Source: UBA10649 sp963749905 (GTDB lineage Bacteria > Actinomycetota > Actinomycetes > S36-B12). Taken from it: 64,000 nt of DNA. The stretch is taken from the NCBI GenBank assembly GCA_963749905.1, contig CAVVOF010000003.1:1-64000 (forward strand), in the 5' to 3' direction. Position numbers and translations under genes: made by a program. Of the stretch, positions 10,584-20,963 are shown piece by piece. The notes under the pieces are model-generated. The model was given only the letters and a program-made list of their open reading frames with translations. It was not told the DNA's origin and made no database searches. Position 1 is the stretch's first letter, and every line of letters starts with the position of its first letter.

Positions 10584-13500
10584 GGATTATGACATGGCTT
10601 GTCGGGACAACGCTTAAATACCGTTATATTGTTGTATTTCTCGCAGCCACATTACTGTTCATCGGAATTATCCAGATCAACGATATGCCTGTCGATGTAT
10701 TTCCGGAGTTTGCGCCGCCACGAGTTGAAGTGCAAACCCCATCTCTCGGGCTTTCTTCAATCGAGGTGGAATCGTTGGTGACCATCCCGCTTGAAGAAGT
10801 CCTCAACGGTATTCCTGGGCTGGATATCATGCGCTCCAAATCAGTCGATCAGTTGTCCTCAATCCTGATGATTTTTGAACCCGGGATGGATGTGATGGAG
10901 GCGCGCCAACTCGTGCAGGAGCGGCTGGCAGTCGCCAAACCGCAGCTGCCGACCTGGGCAGCCCCACCCGTCATCCTTCCTCCACTCTCATCAACTGCCC
11001 GGACTGTGAAAATTGGGATTTCTTCGGACGAGTTCTCTGTGATGGAACTCTCGATGATCACCTATTGGAAGATCAGGGAACGGCTGCTGCGCGTTCCAGG
11101 GGTTGCCAACGTCGCCATCTGGGGCGAGCAGATCGAAATACCGATGGTACAGGTGGACCCGCCGCGGATGCTGGAACACAACATCGCTATCCAAGACATT
11201 GTTCAGGTGGTCTCAGAAACGCTGGATGTGGGCTTGATCAAATATACGGCTGGAGCGGTAATAGGTACAGGCGGCTTCATTGATACACCCAATCAACGCC
11301 TGACGATCAGGTCGGTTCTCCCTGTCTACACTGGAAAAGACCTGGCGAATATCCCAATTAATGACCGTTTAAAGGATGATGGCAGCCCACTGCGGATCAG
11401 TGATATCGGGTATGCGGTAACGGATACCTGGCCAATGATCGGTGATGCCGTGGTCAATGATGGGCCGGGATTGCTCCTGATCGTTGAAAAATTCCCCTGG
11501 GCGAATACCGTAGAAGTCACCAATGGTGTTGAAACCGCAATCGATGAAATGCGTCCCGGACTTACAGGGATTGATATCGATACAACGATTTTCCGTCCGG
11601 CAACGTTTGTCGAAGTTGCCCTTGATAACTTGACCGAAGTCGCTGATGGTCGGTGCTGGGTTAGTTGTGATTATTCTCCTTCTTTTCTTATGGGACTGGC
11701 GGATCGCGATCATCAGCGCAACCATCATTCCATTGACCATGGTGATCACGTTATTAGTCTTATCACTCTTTGATATCACGCTGAATGTTATGGTTCTGGC
11801 AGGGTTGGTGATCGCCATCGGGGCGGTGGTCGATGACGCGATTGTTGATGTTGAAAATATTGTCAGGCGTCTGCGTCAGTATCGACGTGAAGGAAGCGAT
11901 TTGTCTACAGCGCAAATTGTCATGGAAGCTTCAGTCGAGGTGAGGGAAGCAATCGTCACGGCATCTCTCATCGAGATGACCGCTCTCCTGCCGGTCTTCT
12001 TCCTGGAAGGCCTTTCCGGGGCATTCTTCCGACCGTTAGCACAGGCGTACGTGGTTGCCACACTTGTGTCACCCTTCATTGCGCTAACCGTGACCCCCAC
12101 GCTCGTACTCATTTTGCTCTCAAATGCACCTGTAAGAGAAAAATTGTCCCCTATCCTGCCCTGGTTGCACAACCAATATAATAAAATCTTGGGCCGCTCG
12201 CTGAAGAGACCCCAATTTGCTTACGTTACCCTGGCCGTGCTGATGGTTTTGGGGATTGTTTTGTTCCCACTATTGGGACAGGAACTGCTCCCGGACTTCA
12301 AAGAACGAGATTTCCTGATGCACTGGCTGACAAAACCTGGCACTTCCCACCCGGAAATGGTGCGCATCTCTACACGGGCTTGCCAGGAACTGAGGACCAT
12401 TCCAGGTGTTCGCAACTGCGGATCGCATATCGGCCAGGCTCTACTGATGGATGAGGTATATGGTATCTATTTCGGGGAAAATTGGGTCAGCGTTGACCCA
12501 AGTGTAGATTACGATGAAACCCTTGCAAAAATTCAGGAGGTTGTGGATGGCTACCCCGGGTTGTATCGTGATGTGCAGACGTACCTCAAAGAGCGTATCA
12601 GGGAAGTGCTGACGGGCTCCAGCCACCCGATTGTGATCCGTGTTTATGGACAGGACATGGATGTCCTCAGGTCTAAGGCTGACGAGATCGTAGAACGACT
12701 ATCGGAAGTTGAAGAGACTCACGGAATTACATGCCGAATTCCTGGTGGATGTCCCTCAGATCGAAGTTGAGGTTGATCTGGCTAGAGCTGAAGCCTATGG
12801 AATAAAACCGGGCGATGTCCGTCGGGCAGTCTCCTATATGCTTGCTGGGGAAGAAGTCGGGGATATCCATGTCGCCAACCGGACCTATGATGTGAATGTT
12901 TGGAGCACGCCAGAATCTCGGCAGAGCCTGACCGATATCCAACAGATGCTGATCAAAGCGCCGGGTGGTGAATATATTTCCCTGGAAGATGTGGCTAGGG
13001 TGAACATCGTATCTGTCCCCAATGCCATCAATCATGAGAACATGGCGCGGCGCATCAATGTGGAAGCAGATGTAGAAGGTCGTGATCTTGGTTCTGTCGT
13101 AGATGAAATTGAAGATGTTTTGGCCACGATTGACTACCCGATCGGGTACCACACGGAAATGATCGGTGAATATGCCGAACGACAACAATCCCAAAACCGG
13201 CTTTTGTTGGCCGGGATTGCAGCTACGCTGGTTATTTTCTTCCTCCTGCGTGTCTCGCTGGGAAACTGGCGGCTTGCCGGCATGTCCTTCCTGAGCCTTC
13301 CACTCGCCCTGGTGGGCGGGGTAATCGCAGCTTTCTTTACCGGGGGCGTGCTTTCCCTTGGTTCGCTGGTTGGTTTCCTCACCATCCTGGGGGTCGCCGC
13401 TCGGAATGGGATCATGCTGATCAGCCATTACCAGCACCTCGAAGCTTACGAGGGTGAAACCTTCGGGGTTGAATTAATTCTCGCGCGGGGCGAAAGAAAG

Positions 13501-13717
13501 AATTGCCCCGATCATGATGACGGCTCTAACCGCAGGTCTGGCTTTGATCCCGATTGTGATTGCCGGAAATATCCCAGGGCACGAGATTGAACACCCTATG
13601 ACGATCGTCATTCTTGGCGGCTTGATCACCTCGACCTTGGTCAATCTATTCATCGTCCCAGCGTTATATATGATCTTTGGCAGGGGTTCAGTTCAAATAC
13701 CTGCTGAGGTGAGTTAA
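10580..13717 (+). pseudogene. Second RND-family efflux permease, three frameshifts
   Basis: Collinear RND protein of about 1040 residues spread over four frames. It starts MRIMTWLVGTTLKYRYIVVF and has PVDVFPEFAPP, EVESLVTIPLEEVLNGIPG, helix 4 VVDDAIVDVENIVRRL with the normal DD pair, and a C-terminus ending FGRGSVQIPAEVS. The first break, near 11640, is explained by one extra g in gaagtcg. The second is near 12715. The third, near 13485, is explained by one extra base in ctcgcgcgg. Removing single bases restores the protein, which points to sequence error. It is a paralogue of the upstream pump and is translationally coupled to the small lipoprotein. Confidence 0.85.
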
Positions 13718-13765
13718 TGCCGAGCAATGATTAGCAGCTATATTAAAATGTCTAAAGGAGCACTT

Positions 13766-14689
13766 ATGCGGTTTAAACAATTCTCGATAATAATTCCCTT
13801 GCTGGTATTGCTATTAATCTTTACCGCGTGCGGCAGCCAGCCCGATGTAGTCCCAACCATGACCAAGGCACCACCAGATACTTCATCTGACTCAGCCACG
13901 GCAACACCTGTTGAGATCTCAGACCCTGAATATTCCTGGGAAGATTTTTCTCCGGATAATTTTGATCACCCAACAGATATCACCAATCAGTGGATGCCGC
14001 TAAAACCTGGGATGCAGTATATCTTTGAAGGCGAAACCGAAGAAAGCGGCATCACCTCAGCTCACCAGATAATCTTCACGATCACAGATCTCACCAAGAT
14101 CATCAATGGTGTCAAATCAGTGGTGATTTGGGACCGGGACTATAGCGAGGGAGTACTGGTGGAAACCGAACTGGCATTTTTTGCCCAGGACAATGATGGG
14201 AATGTCTGGCGGATGGGAGAGTATCCTGAGGTCTACGAAAACGGTGTCCTGGTCGAAGCTCCTGCCTGGATATCAGGACTAAAAGGTGCTGTCGCAGGGA
14301 TCATGATGCCCGCCGTACCAACCTTAGGTGCGCCAAGCTACTCACAGGGCTGGGGACCAGCAGTAGATTTCACCGATCGCGCTCAAACTGAACTGGTCGA
14401 TCAGCAGGTGTGTATCGCCTTAGACTGCTTCGATGAAGTCATGATGGTTGCTGAATTCAGCCGTTCGGAGCCAAACGCATTCCAGCTCAAATACTACGCT
14501 CCCGGAATCGGGAACATCCAGATTGGTTATCGCGGAGATGACGCCACCCGGGAACAGTTGGAACTCGTGGAAATCAGAATTCTCACTCCTGAAGAATTAG
14601 CAGAAGCCAGGGAAATGGCCCTCCAATTAGAAGCGAACGCTTACGAGATCAGCAAAGAGGTGTACGACCAGACTGAACCGGCAGAATAA
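13766..14689 (+). CDS. Lipoprotein of unknown function (paralogue 1)
   Basis: 307 residues. ATG 13766 has ribosome site aaaggag; the frame is open to 13727 but without a better start. Signal peptide ends in lipobox FTAC (Cys22), followed by a Ser/Thr/Pro-rich linker. The main domain contains PLKPGMQYIFEGET, NGVKSVVIWDRDY, EYPEVYENG, GAVAGIMMPAVP and KYYAPGIGNIQIGY. The same blocks occur in the convergent gene at 14716-15420, so the two are paralogues. It lies 48 bases after the second RND gene and probably belongs to that operon. I do not recognise a catalytic motif; the fold looks beta-rich. Binding or sensing at the membrane surface is a guess. Confidence 0.75.
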   Translation: MRFKQFSIIIPLLVLLLIFTACGSQPDVVPTMTKAPPDTSSDSATATPVEISDPEYSWEDFSPDNFDHPTDITNQWMPLKPGMQYIFEGETEESGITSAHQIIFTITDLTKIINGVKSVVIWDRDYSEGVLVETELAFFAQDNDGNVWRMGEYPEVYENGVLVEAPAWISGLKGAVAGIMMPAVPTLGAPSYSQGWGPAVDFTDRAQTELVDQQVCIALDCFDEVMMVAEFSRSEPNAFQLKYYAPGIGNIQIGYRGDDATREQLELVEIRILTPEELAEAREMALQLEANAYEISKEVYDQTEPAE

Positions 14690-14715
14690 ATATCGGATGA
14701 TCGTGCAGTCAGCCG

Positions 14716-15420
14716 TTATTCGTTATTCTTGAACCCGTAATCTGTGAGCAGCAAGTTCGCATCCCGTACCAACCCGATCCCGGGAGCATAAATTTTAATC
14801 TCGCGCTCGATCGGGTTGAGTGCGGTGCCTTCCACGGTCTCCAGGCAATCTGTCAATTCCCCAGCAGGGGTCAGCAGCCGAGTGTTAAGACTGAGGATTT
14901 CGGCTCGGTCCATGGCAATCCCCGGGGCAATCTCCTGGTAGTAGCGCATCCCAATACTTGGGTCCCCAGGCATGATCAACCCCGCCATTGCATCGTCTTC
15001 TCCAGCAAACCACTGTCCCGTATGGCTTGTGAGCTCGCCATTCGTGTACATATCTACAAATTCACCAAAATAAAAGACATCTTGCGTTTCTTCACACATT
15101 GCAAACATGTTCAAAGAAACCTCGATCAGCTGATCGTTTTTCCATTCTCGCTCTTCAACAACACGCGTCTCGATGCCATCCACGACCATGGTCTCATCCA
15201 GAACCGTGATCATCAGTTTCGTAGTACCACCTTCAAGCACAAGTTCGAATCCGGGTTCAAGGATAAAAAAGGGGTTCTGCCCAGTCGTTACCAGGTTGCA
15301 GTCCGAAATCGCGAATTCGTCCTGCCAGTCAGTACTTTCCTTTGTCTCTAAACCAGTTTCCGGTACGCAGCCAGAAAGAATAATCGTAATGAATACCACC
15401 GCGAAGAAACGTATATTCAT
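14716..15420 (-). CDS. Lipoprotein of unknown function (paralogue 2)
   Basis: 234 residues from ATG 15420 (ribosome site aaaggagat). Lipobox LSGC at Cys18. Shares with its convergent neighbour the order LEPGFELVLEGGT, DGIETRVVEEREW, GEFVDMYTNGEL, DAMAGLIMPGDPSIG, DRAEILS and IYAPGIGLVRD. It is shorter at the C-terminus. Unlike the neighbour it is not in the RND operon, being on the other strand with a 26-base gap between stops. Function unknown. Confidence 0.75.
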   Translation of the reverse strand: MNIRFFAVVFITIILSGCVPETGLETKESTDWQDEFAISDCNLVTTGQNPFFILEPGFELVLEGGTTKLMITVLDETMVVDGIETRVVEEREWKNDQLIEVSLNMFAMCEETQDVFYFGEFVDMYTNGELTSHTGQWFAGEDDAMAGLIMPGDPSIGMRYYQEIAPGIAMDRAEILSLNTRLLTPAGELTDCLETVEGTALNPIEREIKIYAPGIGLVRDANLLLTDYGFKNNE

Positions 15421-16181
15421 GGGATCTCCTTTTGCTCTCAAATATGATCTTCATCAAGTTTCTAACCATATGTACGCATTTATTATATAGCCTAAATGGT
15501 TCCGGAAAACAGAAAATCATCTCATTTTGAACAGCACTAACAGGCCAAAAGCAGTGAAAATTTGTGTGCTTCTCTACAATTTGAACGTAACCCGAATCCT
15601 ATTGGTAAATTTAATCAAGTACACAAACTCGAAAGGCAATATTGATTACAATGCTGTGCCTTCTCCAAATGCTCAAGCCCGACTGAGGCATGTGTTATAA
15701 TACTTATAGTCACTATTTTTTTGGTACCCGACCTGAAGTGGCTGGGTGTCCTGAGGAGTATTGGAGATTTCAGCTTAATTCATTCATCCAGCAAGGGGGG
15801 AGGTTGATCTAAAAAAGGTGCATGACTAGCATCTTACTCTAATTGAGGGAAACTTCTTGGGATTTGGTTGTTTCAGCCAAATCTTTTAATTGCTTGGAAT
15901 TTGCTCTGAAGGTTCCGAATGAATACAGCCTGATGTAAATTGGAACTTATTTATTCCTTATCTCTAGAATCAATCCAACGCTGAACAGGATGAGTAGTCA
16001 ATCCTATTGGTTACAGGTGAAAACTTATAACATGTATGATCTCGTTTTCATCGGTCAATGATGCATAAAAGTGTTGGGGGATCACAAGCTGGTTATTATA
16101 TAAGGAATACAACGTTAAAAGAACATTACTGGAAATAATTGTCTCAGGATCAGGCTAAAAAAATTAGGCTAAGAGGTAAAT
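15421..16181. other. Long AT-rich intergenic region
   Basis: About 760 bases with no open frame that looks coding. It separates the divergent lipoprotein and CarD genes. A weak dyad (acccgacc...ggctgggt) lies near 15726-15750, followed by a purine-rich run aaggggggagg near 15795. I cannot assign either to a known RNA class. Confidence 0.4.
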
Positions 16182-16688
16182 ATGATTTTATCAAAAGACA
16201 CATTCACAAAGGGAGATTGGATCGTACATGCCTATTACGGTTTAGGGCAGGTAACAGGCGAAGACAAAAAATCCATCGATGGGGAACAACAAATTTATAT
16301 AAAAGTAAAAACGCTCAACAGCCTGTACTGGGTTCCAATAACCGATATTGATTCTGATCGTATTCGTCCACTCGTCTCTAAAGATGATATTAAGAGGGCA
16401 CTAACCTTGCTAAAGAACCCCCCTGAGGAATTACCACTTGATTTCAAAGAAAGAGGGAAATTAGTATCTGGAGCTCTCAAGGATATTTCGCTCCTTGCTA
16501 AAGTTCGAATGATACGGGACTTAAGTGGCAGAAGAGCCTCCTTCAAGTTGAATTTAAGCGAAGCAGAGAACTTGAAACAAATGAGAGAATTATTTTTAAA
16601 CGAATGGACAATGGTAATGACTGAAGATCGTGAAATTTTAGAAAAGCGGCTAAATGAAGCATTAAAAACCAGCATCACCAAAGGCTGA
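16182..16688 (+). CDS. carD: CarD-family transcription regulator
   Basis: 168 residues. The N-terminal half (FTKGDWIVHAYYGLGQVTG, then YIKVKTLNSLYWVPI and IRPLVS) is the CarD/TRCF RNA-polymerase-interacting Tudor-like domain. The C-terminal half is helical (KDISLLAKVRMIRDLSGRRA ... LNEWTMVMTEDREILEKRL), as in CarD proteins that bind the beta subunit and stabilise open promoter complexes. Length matches the family. The start ATG follows aagaggtaaat. It stands alone and is followed by a terminator. Confidence in the family is high; which promoters it serves cannot be read here. Confidence 0.9.
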   Translation: MILSKDTFTKGDWIVHAYYGLGQVTGEDKKSIDGEQQIYIKVKTLNSLYWVPITDIDSDRIRPLVSKDDIKRALTLLKNPPEELPLDFKERGKLVSGALKDISLLAKVRMIRDLSGRRASFKLNLSEAENLKQMRELFLNEWTMVMTEDREILEKRLNEALKTSITKG

Positions 16689-16762
16689 GCCGGAGATCAA
16701 ACAACCGACTTACATAGATTAAAAATTCGGATTAGTATCCTTTTCAAGATGCTGTTCGCTGC

Positions 16763-16789
16763 AAAGAGCCTGCAAAATGCAGGCTCTTT
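16763..16789 (+). terminator. Terminator between carD and tRNA-Arg
   Basis: Perfect 12-bp stem (AAAGAGCCTGCA with its complement) and a 3-base AAA loop, with runs of A before and T after. It can act in both directions and lies between convergent carD and the tRNA gene. Confidence 0.85.
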
Positions 16790-16836
16790 GTCTATATCAA
16801 TGATGCGATTTCTGATGACAACTCCCCTAAATTCAG

Positions 16837-16908
<72 letters not shown>

Positions 16909-16980
16909 GTGTGATTTCCTATTATACCGTAAATCATTTTGGGTTTGTAGTCTCGCTTCCCAACTTTTAGAATTTCTCTA

Positions 16981-17768
16981 TTATGACAGCTTGCCGACGG
17001 GCGCCAGGTAGATCGAAAATTCTTCCTCACCATCTATCCCCAGTACAGCATCCATGGCAATGCGATCGAACGCTCCAACGGCCACCATCCCGGCCCCGAT
17101 AGCGCCGCAGGCCAGATAAAGGTTTTGCCCCAGGTGGCCGGCATCGACTGCGATCAGCTTTGCGGCTGCCGGGCCATAACGCCATTCAGTGCGGTAGGGG
17201 ATTGCCGTCCACATGAATGTGACTGCGCTCTTCTCCACGAAGTAGAAAGGTTCATCGCCTTGCTGGCTTGATTGGTCTAAGCTGGCCTGGCTCACCTGAT
17301 TGGGTAACGCAAGGTCCACTCTCAGTTGTACCAGTCGATGATCGCAGGGGCAGGTAGCGGTACAGCCCGGTCTCCAAACCGGTTACCGCATGAATACTGA
17401 GATACGTTTCAAAGGGATGCCGGTTCCCTCCCGAGGGCACAACCCGCTTGTAGTAGGAGACCCCGCCCTCGGTGATGACCTGGTTGATCCCCTGCGTCGC
17501 CACAGCAGAAAGCTAAGCTCCTCCAGGGTTAGCGGGTTGGCGGAAAAATAGCGGTGACTGCGCCGCTCACGGATCAATGATTTCAGTGAAACATCCCCAA
17601 GAGAAAAATCTTCCGGAGCAACCAGATCGAACAGAGGCGCACCTGGCGGGAAAGATTTTTAAATCTCCGGCGAGGTTTTCCTTTTTGTTGGTCTGTGGTG
17701 AATTCATCAAGATGGGTCCACCAGTCGCACTGGAGCAATGTCCGGTTGTTGTGGAGTACTTCCTTCAT
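16981..17768 (-). pseudogene. SagB-type nitroreductase-fold oxidoreductase, about three frameshifts
   Basis: Begins at ATG 17768 (ribosome site aaggagg) with MKEVLHNNRTLLQCDWW. The body, in shifting frames, shows IRERRSHRYFSANPLTLEEL, RVVPSGGNRHPFETYLSI, then WRYGPAAAKLIAVDAGHLGQNLYLAC and a C-terminal GIDGEEEF. RRSxRxF, PSGGxRHP and the DxGHxxQN segment mark SagB-type FMN dehydrogenases. SagB proteins oxidise azolines in some peptide maturation systems, but many family members act elsewhere. Starts 4 bases after the DUF2344 gene stop, so it is the last gene of the radical SAM operon. No cyclodehydratase or precursor peptide is seen nearby. Confidence 0.75.
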
Positions 17769-17772
17769 CAGT

Positions 17773-18452
17773 TTAACCTCCTTGCCATGCGGCGGAACTT
17801 TGTGAGAATAATCCGGTCAGCTTAAGAAGGCCAATCCGGTGGATTGTTGGGGCCAGCGGGTCAAGGCCTAGAGCTTCCAATACTTCATCTGGACGGCCGG
17901 TCGCGGCAGGTTCTGCCCGCAGGTGCAGCATGAGCTGCTGCTGGCCTTCTTCGTTGCGCGGCAACATTTCAATTGCCAGGATCAGATGCCGCAGGTCATA
18001 GGTCTTTTTCTTGCCCTTCCGGATTTTCTCCCGTAGCAAACTTTCAGTCGACACGAGTGCCTGCACTCTGCCTGCAAGGTCAGGATACTCTTCGTTCAGG
18101 GTCACTCTGAATCTAGCGCTGGTCAATGCATTTTGCAACTTAGGAGTTTCGGGCGGTGCTAACCGGGTTTCGTGCAGCACAATTCCCGGGGGAGCAGCGG
18201 TCTGGATGGCACTGGATATTTTGTCTACCGGCAGTTCTTCCTTGAGCCAAAATTCAGCGACCTCTGCTTCACTGGTATATCCCAACGGCAAAGCAGATGC
18301 CAGGCTGAGTTTAGGGCGCGGGGTGAATTCCGCTCACTGTATACCAACGGGAGATTGGCGCGCCGCATGGTGCGCTCCAGGGTGGTATGCAGGTCCAGGT
18401 GCCCGGTAAAACGCATCGCATCGGTTTTTGAAAAAGTAATCTGGTATCGCAT
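17773..18452 (-). pseudogene. DUF2344 radical-SAM-linked protein (TIGR03936), one frameshift
   Basis: MRYQITFSKTDAMRFTGHLD followed by TLERTMRRANLPLVYSE is the typical start of DUF2344 proteins. After a break near 18320 the second frame continues LPLGYTSEAEVAEFWL through to the end. Full length near 226 residues is normal. In many bacteria this protein is encoded beside, or fused to, the TIGR03960 radical SAM enzyme, exactly as here (84 bases downstream of it). Biochemical role unknown. Its stop overlaps the ribosome site of the SagB-like gene. Confidence 0.8.
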
Positions 18453-18535
18453 CGTTTGCTGGTTTCCTTTTTTCAGTTCAACCTTACCTCGTTTTTCATC
18501 GCTGTGAACCCAAAAAATTGATAACTTGAGGCCAT

Positions 18536-20477
18536 TTAATCGCCTTCCACAATCTGGTCAATAGAGATAATCTCAACCTTGGCTTTCCTCTGCTGGCTTT
18601 TGGGTTTCACCTCGGGGCACATCCAGGTTTTGCCGTGGTTTTCCTGCCTCAGTTCAGTAAAGGTGGGCAATATACCGCAGGCGAAACAACGTAAGCGGCA
18701 GTCGATGCGCGTTTCCCCGCGTTTACTCATCAGGTAATCTTCGGTCAGGAATTTGCGCCTCACGGTTGAACTCAGGTGTTCCCAGGGAAATGGTTCATCG
18801 ATCAGCCGTTCACGGTGTGTGAAGTAATCCGGGTCCAGCCCTACAAAAGCAAAGGCCTCCAGCCATCGGTCGTAATTAAAGTATTCATGCCAGGCATCGA
18901 ATTTTGCACCCTGTTTCCAGGCCTGGTAGATCACCTCGGAGGTGCGGCGGTCCCCGCGGGAAAGCACAGCCTCGAGCATAGTCTCAGCCGGCCCATTCCA
19001 GTTCAGTTTCAGCCCAGGCCCGCGCAGTTCTCTTCTCAGCAGGTCTTGTTTGGCCTGAATTTGCTCCACGGTATCGCATGGCGACCACTGGAACGGGGTA
19101 TGGGGTTTGGGCACAAAGGTGCTTACTCCAGCCGTAACCTTGGCCTTGCGGCCGATAATCTTTTCGCCTTCCTTCAGCACGGCTTTGCACAGTTCAGCAA
19201 TGGCCAGTACATCTTCAAGTCTTTCTTCTGGATGGCCGATCATGAAATACAGTTTGATGTTGGTCCACCCGCGAGTAGATTTCCCGGGCAGTTTCCAGTA
19301 GTTGATCGGTTTTTACAGGTTTGTTGATGATCTCTCGCATCCTCTCTGTCGCCGCTTCGGGAGCCAGGGTAAATCCGCTCCGGCGGGTCTCTTTGAGTGC
19401 GTCCATCAGGTCAACCGAAAAGGATTCAATTCGCAAAGAGGGCAGCGAGATCGAAAGGGCGCGTTCCCCAAAGCGTTCACTGACGGCAGAAACCAGCTCC
19501 AACACATGCGAATAGTCTGAGGAGGATAACGACAGCAAGCCGACCTCCTCAAACCCTGTTTTATCCATCGCCTCTTCAATCGCAGCCAGGATTTCATCCA
19601 CTGGCCGTTCCCGCACGGGGCGGGTGATCATCCCGGCCTGGCAGAAGCGGCAGCCTCGCGTACAACCGCGCATGATCTCAACCGGGATCCGGTTATGAAC
19701 CGTGTCGATGTAAGGCACGATCAGGTCCGTGGTTGGCTTGGGCAGCCTCGCAACGATCCGTTTTATGATCGGCAAGGACACGTTGGGGTGAAACTTTTCC
19801 ATATGAGAAAAATTTCCACCTTCATCGTAATGTGCCTGGTACAACCGTGGAACATATACACCCCAAATTTTAGCCAGCTGCTCCAGCAAAGCCCTCCGAG
19901 ACTCGCCTGTTTTTTTCCAGGCCTGGTAAGTTTCCACGATCTCTACAATCACTTCTTCTCCCTCGCCGATGACAATTGCATCCAAAAAGGCATGCATCGG
20001 TTCAGGGTTCATCATGGCATGACCTCCGGCAATCACCAGAGGATCTTCTATGCCCCGTTCGTTGCTGAACATTGGGATCCCGCTGAGGTCCAGCAGGTTT
20101 AAGGTATTGGTATAAAGCGTTTCATAGGGGATGGATACGCCGAGGATATCGAACGCTTTGATGGCATGTTTGGTTTCAAGCGAGTACAGTGGGAGGTCTT
20201 CTTCCCGCATGATGTCTTCCATATCCGTCCACGGCAGGAAGGTACGCTCGGCAAGTGCATCGGGGCGCTGGTTGATGATATCGTAAAGGATCGCCAGTCC
20301 GTAATTCGACATACCCAGGTCATAAATATCTGGGAATGCCAGCGCGACCTTGGTTTCAGTGGTTGTCCAATCCTTGACAACCTGATTCAATTCACCACCG
20401 GTGTAGCGTCCGGGACGCTGCACCCGCGGCAGGATGCGATCGAGTTCTTTTTCAATTCTCTGGGGGGAATAATCCAT
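18536..20477 (-). pseudogene. TIGR03960-type radical SAM protein, one frameshift
   Basis: Starts at ATG 20477 (gaggtg spaced six bases upstream; a GTG at 20486 is the alternative). N-terminal domain resembles cobalamin-binding folds (FPDIYDLGMSNYGLAILYD). The radical SAM cluster motif is CTRGCRFCQAG with the three cysteines spaced CxxxCxxC. SGFTLAPEAATERMR and KLYFMIGHPEERLEDV are family motifs; the second spans the frame break near 19235. The C-terminal part has a cysteine pair in CRLRCFACG. Total about 645 residues, normal for the family. Iron-sulfur and S-adenosylmethionine chemistry is certain from the motif; substrate unknown, and tRNA or ribosomal modification is only a suggestion. Confidence 0.85.
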
Positions 20478-20621
20478 TGTGTGCACCTCGGCAAAATGAG
20501 TTTGCGGGTAGGGGAGTTGAACCCCTGGTGAGTTTGGCTGAGCCAGAACTGGATTATATCAGAAATCGCCGAAACTTTATCCAATAATGATGAGTACCGG
20601 TTTCGTAATCGTTGCATGCAA

Positions 20622-20659
20622 ACAAAAAAGCGTGGGGGAGGAGACCCGCGCTTTTTTGT
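20622..20659 (-). terminator. Terminator of the small basic gene
   Basis: 15-bp stem ACAAAAAAGCGTGGG against CCCGCGCTTTTTTGT with one G-U pair and an 8-base loop. On the minus strand it ends in a T-run, 26 bases after the stop of the 43-codon gene. It also insulates the radical SAM operon. Confidence 0.85.
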
Positions 20660-20684
20660 CGTTGATTCGGTTTGATCAGATGGA

Positions 20685-20816
20685 TCAGGAGTTGCTGTGT
20701 TTACTGGCCTGAATGGATTGCAATTCCTCAGCCATTTTTTGAATGAAATGCTTGGAGAGGCCCTCTCCTTTTTTAGTGCCTTTGCTTTGCGGATTCTTCG
20801 ATGTTTGCTTTGACAT
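20685..20816 (-). CDS. 43-residue basic small protein
   Basis: ATG 20816 is preceded by gaggagcc at good distance and the stop is followed by a strong terminator, so the unit looks like a real single-gene transcript. The product starts MSKQTSKNPQSKGTKKGEGL and continues SKHFIQKMAEELQSIQASKH. The N-terminal half is Lys/Ser/Gly-rich and disordered; the second half could form one amphipathic helix. No signal peptide, no cysteine. I do not recognise a family. A nucleic-acid-binding or ribosome-associated role is possible from its charge, not shown. Confidence 0.6.
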   Translation of the reverse strand: MSKQTSKNPQSKGTKKGEGLSKHFIQKMAEELQSIQASKHSNS

Positions 20817-20963
20817 TGTCCTGGCTCCTCTTTCGATGTATTTTTATTGTAATTCCAACTCTTACCAGAAAAATCAACACTTTTGATAGCTTTCACGCCT
20901 GTAAGGCAAGCAGGCAAATTCGCCCATAGATGTGTTGATTTAAATCGAGAAGAGGGAAATTGA

